Origin: Balaenoptera acutorostrata
Taxonomy: Eukaryota; Chordata; Mammalia; Artiodactyla; Balaenopteridae
Assembly: GCF_949987535.1 (NCBI RefSeq)
Contig: NC_080070.1
Location: 7,436,016 to 7,500,015 of the forward strand
Reading direction: 5' to 3'
Length of the DNA: 64,000 nucleotides
In this document: positions 10,301-19,300 of the stretch, in pieces
How the letters are laid out: each line of letters starts with the position of its first letter
How positions within the stretch are numbered: the first letter of the stretch is position 1
The notes under the pieces: generated by a model
What the model saw: only the letters and a program-made list of their open reading frames with translations
Databases searched by the model: none
Told to the model about the DNA's origin: nothing
Made by a program: the position numbers and the translations under genes

Positions 10301-13300
10301 TGTGGTTCTCGGACTCTAGAGCACAGGCTCAGTAGTTGTGGTGCATGGGCTTAGTTGCTCCACGGCCTGTGGGATCTTCCCAGACCAGGGCTCGAACCCG
10401 TGTCCCCTGCATTGGCAGGCGGATTCTTAACCACCGTGCCACCAGGGAAGTCCCTCTAGGAAGATTTTTAAGGAGGCGGGTCACCAGTTTCCTAACCAGT
10501 CTGGGTATTTTCTGCACAGATTCTTCTAATAAAGAGGATGCCATTGAGGGGGAAGACGAGGAGGAGGAAGATGAGGAGGAGGAGGACGACGGCGACGACT
10601 TGGAAGTTAAGGAAGAAAACGGTGTCTTGGTCCTAAATGACGCGAACTTTGATAACTTTGTGGCTGACAAAGACACGGTGCTGCTGGAGTTCTACGCTCC
10701 GTGGTGAGGACCCACGCTCCGCCCCCCTCAGCCAGGTGGACCAGGGGTTCCTCTGTGTCCCAGGCTTGACCCCTCAGAGTCATCCAGACCCCGCAGGGTG
10801 GGAGTGTCCGGGGGCAGGAACCCAGACTCCTGGTTCGGGAGCGCCAGGAGCTCAGCATTCTGCCAGTTTGCATCGAGCGTCCAACGAGCCAGCCCTCGTG
10901 CACCACGGGCCCTGCTCGTTTCAGATCCAGTGCTTAAAAATGTGAACACGTCCTCTGCTAGTTACAGCTGGGGGCGGCTAACGAGCTGTGATGACACACA
11001 GACGTGCGTGGGTGACAGACGCATCCCTCGTTACAGATTCAGCCCTCCACCCCCTCCTCCTGCCGGAGTCTGGCAGCTGCCCAGTGCAGCCCGTGGGGCC
11101 TCCCATAGGAAAGGTGCATGGGCCCTGTGGGAGCAGCCCCTCTTTTCCCATCTTTCACCCTCACGGTGCAGCCAGTCATGACTCTTGGGCTCCTTCCCCC
11201 CACCTCTCTTCTGCTGTTTTTTCCATCTCATAATCCCGTCTTCTTTTTCCCCTTTCTCCTGCCCTCCTTGGTTCACTTCGGAGACAAAATAGTCAAAATA
11301 GTCAAGATATTCTTATGTTGTTTGTCTAGCATAGTGTGAGATGCTTCGTAAAAGTATCTAAACAGTCCTTAGGACAGGCCTGTGAGGTTACATCATTCCT
11401 GGTTTATAGATCAGCCGTTCTCAAACATTTTGTTCTCAGGACCCCTTAACACTTAAAAACTGAGGATCTCAAATAGCTGGTTATGTGGGTCACGTTTATC
11501 AGTAGTTACCATATCGGAAGTTAAAACTGAGAAGTAGAAAAAGCCATCTTTAAATAACAGTAGCCCTCTTACATGTTAACATCAGAATGCTGACATCATC
11601 GTCGGTCACGTAGCCTCTGGAAAACCCCACCATATGCTTCTGAGAGGAGTGGAAAAGACAGCATCTTTCAGGAAGAGTTTTCTCCTCACACTGGGGTGTA
11701 GAGATGTTGAATGCATGTTCCCTCAGCCGAGCTGGGTTTCGAACCTGGATCTGTTTGACTTTCAGCCGCCTTTGCCTCCCCTGTTTTGTGTTTCTTGTTA
11801 ACTGCAAACATTTTTGGTCCCAGTGCCCCCGTTTGTGTGCACGTTGCTGGATTTAAGTCTCCATGGGTACAGTTAACCTGCTGCTTCTTCCCAAAATCTA
11901 ATTCTCAGGTGCGGGCATTGCAAGCAGTTTGCTCCAGAATATGAAAAAATCGCCACTACCTTGAAGGAGAATGACCCTCCCATTGCTGTTGCCAAGATCG
12001 ACGCGACCTCGGAATCGGCACTGGCCAGCAGGTTTGATGTGAGTGGCTATCCCACCATCAAGATCCTTAAGAAGGGGCAGGCTGTCGACTACGAGGGCTC
12101 CAGGACCCAGGAAGGTGAGCGGCTCCTGAGCTGCTGGTGGAAGTCGGGGCCAGGGTTCCCTCCCCCTGGAAGGGAAAGTGGAGGGGGTGATGGGAGGGGA
12201 ATTTGGATATTAGAAAGGAAGCCAAGTTGAGTGGACGGGGAGTGATCCCTGATGGAATGTTCGCGGAAACTTGGATTAACATAAACTTGTCCTTGCACGG
12301 GAGGGGGTATCTTCTTCCATTGACGACCATGAAACTCAAGGTCTGGAGCCGGTGTGTTACAGGTCATGGGTCTTGGTAGTGTGCTGGAGCAGTGCTTCTG
12401 AATGTCTAGCTTGCATCCGACTCACGGGGGGTGGGGTGGGGTGGGGTGGGGTTGAGGGGGCTCGTTAAGACAGACTGTCGAGCCCCAGCCCAGAGCTTCT
12501 GATTCACTAAGTTTCAGGTCTGGCCCAATAACCTGCGTTTCTTGTGAGCGCCAAGGGCTTGCCGAACCTGTGGGTCCAGAGCCCCACATTGGAACCACTG
12601 GTGTGCGGAGCCAGCCAGTGTTTCTAAAACCAGGCCCGATGGATCCCTGCCTGGCTCACATCAGACACTAAATAAGTTTCATTAAATGAATGAGAAAATA
12701 ACATTGTGGTAGCCTTTAGCATATCTCTTAATCACTTAAGAAAAAAAGATTGCTTTGTGCTGCATTTTCCATTCCCAGTATAGCATAGTAGAAATAGCAC
12801 TGAATAGGTTTGGGGTCTTTATTGCCATCACGTAGCCCTGTGTCCCCCCACAAAGGCCTCCCTTGCTGGGCCTTGGGCTCCTCATCACTGAGTGTGAGGT
12901 CATGTGGACTTGATCTCAAGGTTCCCTTTGAATTGGTACGAGAGTCTGTCCCGTGACAGACTTGTATATTTGGAGGTCTGCGCTTGACACCTGACAGCTA
13001 GGGATGTGGCCCAGTTTGGAATCTTGAGAGCAGAGTTTGCCTAAGTGGCCTCCCCAGGCACCAGCCCTCCCAGTGCGTCTTAATAATGGGGCTCGCCCGC
13101 GTTGACGGCCCCAGGGCCTCGGCTCTGCCTGCACCGGCAGGTGCTGCTGTGCGCGCTCCAGCCTGAAAGCTCGTGCTTTGCGGCTGTGGGTCTCAGACCT
13201 GGCTCCTTGGTAGATTCTATGGCAAAAAAGGAGAGAAAAAGTTTGCAGCCACTGCTCCTAAGAACCCCTTGGAAAGTGCTTTGCGAGAATATATTCAGTG

Positions 13301-16300
13301 TCCCAGGCCTGGCGTTGAATCCATCTCCGGGGAAGCAGGCCACAGGTGGGCCTTTTGCGGTCTGTGCAGCCTGAGCGGTGTGGGAGCTGCTACTCCTCTT
13401 TTCATTTTTCTCCAGTTTGGTTACATTTTATGATGTGTGTAACGTGCCAGTGCTAGATGTGCATGTCTAAATACATATGTATTTGTACGAGTTAAGAGGA
13501 TGCCCCCAAAACCATTAATAGGCACGTGTGGTCAAACACTAGGAGATGACCTCTCGGGGTTCGAGTGCAGTTAGAACCCCGGCGTGGTAGGAGCGGAAGT
13601 CTCGTTCGTTGGGTTGGGCTTGGCCTGTCTCGAGCAGTCTGCAGGGGGTGCGTGTGCCAATGGACATGTGACGGATGGCTGTTGGGGACAGTGGGCCTCT
13701 GGCTCTTAATTGTGCAGAGTGGTGCTGGCTGTAGACGTGATTGGATTTCAGGAAATCAGATGGGTCCTGTTCTGTGGCCCCGCTCTCTCTCTTCGCCCCT
13801 CACCACCTGCCACCCCTGGAGCGGGGGCCTGCATGTGCTCAGTCTTGTGTTGTTTATTCCAGAAATTGTGGCCAAGGTCAAAGAGATCTCCCAGCCCACC
13901 TGGACACCTCCACCGGAAGTCACGCTCGTGCTGACCAAAGATAACTTCGATGAGGTGGTGAATGAGTCGGACATCATTCTGGTGGAGTTTTATGCCCCGT
14001 GGTAAGATGGCGTCTCTCTCCTGTTATCGGGTACTGGTCAGGCCCGTCCTGTATTCGGTACAGGCACAGGCCGGGGGTGGCAGGGACAGACCCCCGCACG
14101 TGAGGCAGGGCTAGCCGAAGAGCAGGCGGGTGCAAAGTCCCCACCGTGCACAAGTGGGCAGAGTGGCACGCTGCGTGTTCCGAGAGAGGTGGTTTCACAG
14201 AGTCTTTCCCGGGGGATGGGATGAGGCTAAAATGTAGGCCTGCAGCGTGGAGCCTGCCGGGGAGAGTAAGCCACGTGGGCCACATAGGGGGGCCACCCAA
14301 CGATCTGGGGCCCCTGGGAGCTGGAGGACACGGCCGTGCGCCGGGCAGTGCCCGCTGTCCCCCGAGCCTCGCTGCCTCCCTCCTGAGGTGTTTGAACCCT
14401 GGTTTTCTCTGTCTTCGTCTCTGCCCTTGACTGTTCTGGAGTGAATCTTGGAAGTTGACCCTGACCCTTGCTTTACACTCAAGACGTGTTCCCTTCTTGT
14501 GCCGGAGCCCCAGGGTCCCTACAGTTTCCTGCCTTTTGTCCCCTCCCCTCACCCCCCCTTCACAGGCTTGCATCCACTTCCTGCCCATCCCTCGTGTCCC
14601 AGCTCACCCTCACGTCCTGTGTGAAGTCACCACTGACTGGTATCCTTACCTGCCCCAGCTCTCCAACCAAGAAAATTGTCTTGCCTTTCCCACGACTTAC
14701 CCCATGTCACGGTTATGCCCCTGTCCACCCATGTCTCGTGTGTGTGTGTGTGGTGTGCGTCCCCCCACCCCACATCCTGCTGGCCCCTGGGGAAGGCCTG
14801 GGCCCTGCCCTCACCCGGGGGCATCCCGAGGTTGGCCGGATCTCTCCAGTCGCCCGGGAGCGCAGGCTGGGTCTCTGCGCTTCACTTACCTGGCAGGTGG
14901 CACCCACACCAGAACAGGCCCCTGACAGAACTGCTTCCTCTCGCAGGTGTGGACATTGCAAGAAACTGGCCCCCGAGTACGAGAAGGCCGCCAAGGGGCT
15001 GAGCAAGCGCTCTCCCCCGATCCCTCTGGCGAAGGTCGACGCCACCGCGGAGACAGACCTGGCCAAGAGGTTCGACGTCTCCGGCTATCCCACCCTGAAA
15101 ATCTTCCGCAAGGGAAAGCCCTTTGATTACAACGGCCCACGGGAAAAATACGGTATTGCCGCCTCGTCTGGCCTCAGTGGGGAGGGAAACTCCTGGCGCG
15201 TGTGGGCGCCGGCAGAGCTGTGGGGACAGCGCCCTGCAGCCCCAAGCGGCCCCTCAGGCGTGTGCTCTGCTCCCAGGGATCGTCGACTACATGATCGAGC
15301 AGTCCGGGCCGCCCTCCAAGCAGATCCTGGCCCTGAAGCAGGTCCAGGAGTTCCTGAAGGATGGAGACGACGTCATCATCGTTGGGGTCTTTAAGGCGGA
15401 GAGCGACCCAGCCTACCAGAAGTACCAGGACGCTGGTAAGGATTGGCCCTCTGGGCGGGGCAGAGTGCCCGTGCCTGGGCCGTCTGAGGTTGCTGGGGAG
15501 TCTGCTGCTTTTGTATAAAACTCCTGGGCATTGATTTAGGGGGTGGCTTGATGGAAGAATTGAGATTGCATATGTGGGAACAGGCTTTCCTTTCTGGGCT
15601 TGGGGGTTGGTTCCCTGTTGCTTTAATTGCACATGGGTGATATGTTCTCTTACTAAATAGATGAGAGGGCTGCGCAGTCCCCCTCCTGGCCTCTGAGAGG
15701 AGGGGAGGGGCAAAGTCAAGTTCATCCAAGGTCATTGTCTACCTCCCGCCCCTTCCAGGGGCCCCTTCCCAGAGCCAGTCCCTCTGCCAGGGGTAGGGTC
15801 TTGACCGGAAAGCGGGGGTTTCTGCATCAGACCTGGGTTCGAGTCCTGGCTCTGCCAGTGGTTAGAACACTGTGACCACAGTCAGTGACTTGATCAGCTC
15901 GGAGATCTCCCATCCAGCACGGTGACCTGTCCTACGTGGAAGGTTGTTACGTTAGTTGAGATAAAGTGGAGGAAGTGCTTAGCAAAGTGCCTGGGGATGC
16001 CGATTGCACAGTGAATGCTGGTCTTGCTGGTCTGGGAGGCAAAGTTTATCACCAGCAGCTGTCAGTGGTGTCCCGTGGGGGCCGGCGTCCTCGCTCCCCG
16101 GATGGTCCCTGGGTTGTGAACAAAAGATGGTTCTTCAGGGACGGTCAGGATCCTCTTGGTCCGCATCAGCTCCTCCTGAGTGCCCTCCACCCCTCACCCC
16201 ACGTCGCACACGCCAAAACAGTTTGGTCTTCTGCTTCGAAGGAGTAATCATGATCTGCTTGCCACTTAGTGCTAATCTCTGTGCTGCGCAGTCACGGTCG

Positions 16301-19300
16301 TGCGTTTGTCAAATGCAGATTAACGTTGTAAAACTTACAGTAGAGCTAAACTCTGTTTGTGCTTCCTCAGTCTTCACTGATTCAGTCAGTAACCTTGTCA
16401 CCCAGTTGTGCTAGAAACTTGCAGAGGGGCCCCCTAGCCCACCCAGGGCCACAGGCAACCATGGAGTCCCCAAACCTACACGTTTATGTGCACGCAGATC
16501 CCCGGGGATCTTGTCAGAATGTGGGTTCTGGTACTGTACATCTGGGTGGGCCCGGGTGCTGCCTGTCCAGCTGCCTCACTTCCAGTCTGACGTAAGTGTG
16601 ACTCCACGTGGCCGGTCGGGTTAGGCTCAGGCAAGGGTGACGGTCACTGGGCTTGGGGTGTAGACTGCGGGGAAGGAGCCAGAGACAGTCCTGGGGATGC
16701 AGCGCGGACGACGGGGAAGCTGATGGGGCAGGAGCAGGGGGGAGGCTGGCGGGAGGAAGGGGTCTGTGAGCGTGGAGGGCGGGCAGGAAGTTCTTGAGTC
16801 GATTCTGTCTCTCCACCCAGGGCCACCTGATAACAAACACCCGGGGCGCCTGGCGGCTTAGCACGGGTGTGCCTTCTGGGTGGGCCACCTTGTTTCATTG
16901 TTACAGTGGTCTGAGAGGTGCCCTGTCCTGTTTCTGCAGAGGAGGGACTGGGGCTCGGGGAGGTGAGTAAGTGGCAGGCCTGAAGTCACACAGTTGGCAG
17001 GTCGAAAATTACGATTTCAGTCTAAGTCTGTCTTAGCTTCCAAAAGCTGTGAGCTTGTCCAGGTTGCCCCCTGCCTCCTGCAAGACACGCGCTGTGCCCT
17101 CAGCCGCCTGTTCCTATAACCAGTCGGAGGCTGCCCTCGGGGGTGGGGCGACACCTCACCCAGTGCTGGGACCACACGCTCCGCTCAGGGTGGGTCTGGA
17201 TGGCTCAGCGAGGACAGAGCAGAGGGACTGAGGCGGTCCCCCTGTGGGGTCCAGGGCAGGGGTTGACAAGCTGGCCCACGGGCCAGATCCGGTCCTCACC
17301 TGGTTTTGTAAGTTCCGTTAGAGCACAGCACACTGGATGGTTTGCACGCTGATCAGCACAGAGCTGAGTCGTCGTGACCGTGGGGTCCACAAAGCCAAGA
17401 TAGTTCCTGTCTGGTCCTTTCCACGAAAGATTGCCAGCCCCTGTTCTAGAGTATCCTCAGACGGTGGGGTTGCATTTGGGAGTTTCCCAAGATTTAAAGT
17501 GTGTGTAGCAGAAGAACCACAGCCCACAAACAGGCCACCCAGCAACTCGAGGAGGAGCAGTCAAACCCCTGTGAAGGGTGCTGGGTGTGAAAACTTGTGG
17601 GGATGGAGGGTTCTTGTGACGGACACAGGAGGATTTGGGCTGTCTGTCTAGGGTTACGTGCTTCTCAGCATCAGAGGCCACAGTCGACCGTAGCGCCTGA
17701 CAAATTAGCTCTAAGTTTTTCTGTGAAGATTGTTTATTTTTAAAATAAATTCCAAGATATACAGATTTTAAGGCATTAAATCTATACCAAGTTTTAAAAT
17801 CCAGACTCCTTTCAAGTGTTTAAGCTCTGGGTATTGTCCACACAGCGTTCGTGGTTAATAACACTATTTTCTGGGCGTTTGCTTTGACTGATGTGGGTAG
17901 TGAGTTGAATCTAGATCATTTAAGCAATTTAGTAAATTGTGTATTTGTTGTTGTGTTAATTTTTCAGCTAACAACCTGAGAGAGGATTACAAGTTCCACC
18001 ACACTTTCAGCACTGAAATAGCAAAGTTCTTGAAAGTCTCCCCGGGGAAGTTGGTCATCATGCAGCCTGAGAAATTCCAGTCCAAATATGAGCCCAAGAG
18101 CCACGTGATGGACATCCAGGTGGGTGAGGGATGCCAGCCCCGGGGCATCCGATCGGCATGAAGGTCTCTTGGTCAGGGTTCGTGGGAGGGACGGTGGTCG
18201 GGGGATGGGGTCTCACATACCTGGTGGGTCGTGGGGCCTTGGCCCCTGGCAAAGCTCCACCTGCTTTTGCCAGAAGGGTTCCCCTGGTCTCTATAGCTCC
18301 TGGCAGGCCAGCAGCGGCCTGCGTGGCTGGTGTGGCCCCTGGCCGGGACGTGCTGGCTGCTGGGTCTGAGCCGAGCCTCACTTGCCGCCAGGTGGCTTGG
18401 GCGCTGAGGCCTACGAAGTGATGACGGGCCTCTCTGTTCACTGGGTGACGCTGTGGGACATGGCATGTGGACTTGGCCTTTCTTTCCTCTGTGTCCCCCC
18501 CACTCTCGGTCTTCCTCAGGGGGTGACACACTCACCTCTAGAGGGGCGGAGGGAGTTCCCAGCCCAGGGTGAGCCTGGGTCCAGCTCGGTGTTCCGAGTG
18601 CTTCACAGGGGCCCTGCACTCCACTGAACAGATCTTCAGGTTTGGGAAAAACCTTACATCTTGAATCCAAATATTTTATTTGATAGAAAGATGCAGAGAA
18701 GTGAGCTAACAGACTGGAGATCCCACAACCAGTTAGGAGCAGACTAAGGGGAAAATGCAGATGTGCTCCGTCCCCAGCCAGGACACATGGGGGTGGTCTC
18801 ATCTCGCCCCTTGCCCTCCAGCTTCTCTTTGTAGCATCCGGAGATACTGACTCTGGGTCCACAGAGGGGCCCTGATGGCACGGTTCTGTGTGGTGTGCGT
18901 GCTCCTGGGGAAGGGTGCTGTCTGCAGCTTTCAGTAGATTCTTGAAGGGGTCCTTGACCTGAAGAGGTTGAGATCCACAGTCTGTTGTACACATCACTGC
19001 TACTTTGCTCTTTTGGTATTATTTATATACCGTCTTTGTTGCAGAAATTATTTCAGGCTGCTTTGTAAAAAATTGACACAACAGATAAAATGCAATATTA
19101 AAAAAATGGATTTAAAAATTAGGACAAAGGGAAGACCAGGGCAGGACAGGTAAGATGAAGCCAGGTGTAAAATCAGCACAAGCAGCACTGTGCTGAGGGG
19201 ATAGCCTGTTTGCCGCAGACGTAAGCGAGGAGGGCTCTGGCCTTGAGTTCAGATTCGGGCCCGCAGGTGCCAGGTGCTCAGCTCGGGAGCACATTTGTCC

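Noticed and set aside
10329..10676. Minus-strand frame rich in serine (about 115 codons)
   Set aside because: The poly-serine is the antisense of the PDIA4 Glu/Asp tract, and the rest is SINE.
14468..15394. 308-codon + strand open frame
   Set aside because: It is PDIA4 exon 5 in frame, extended upstream through intron 4 and read through the exon 5 donor into intron 5. The upstream part has no protein character and exon 5 has good splice sites.
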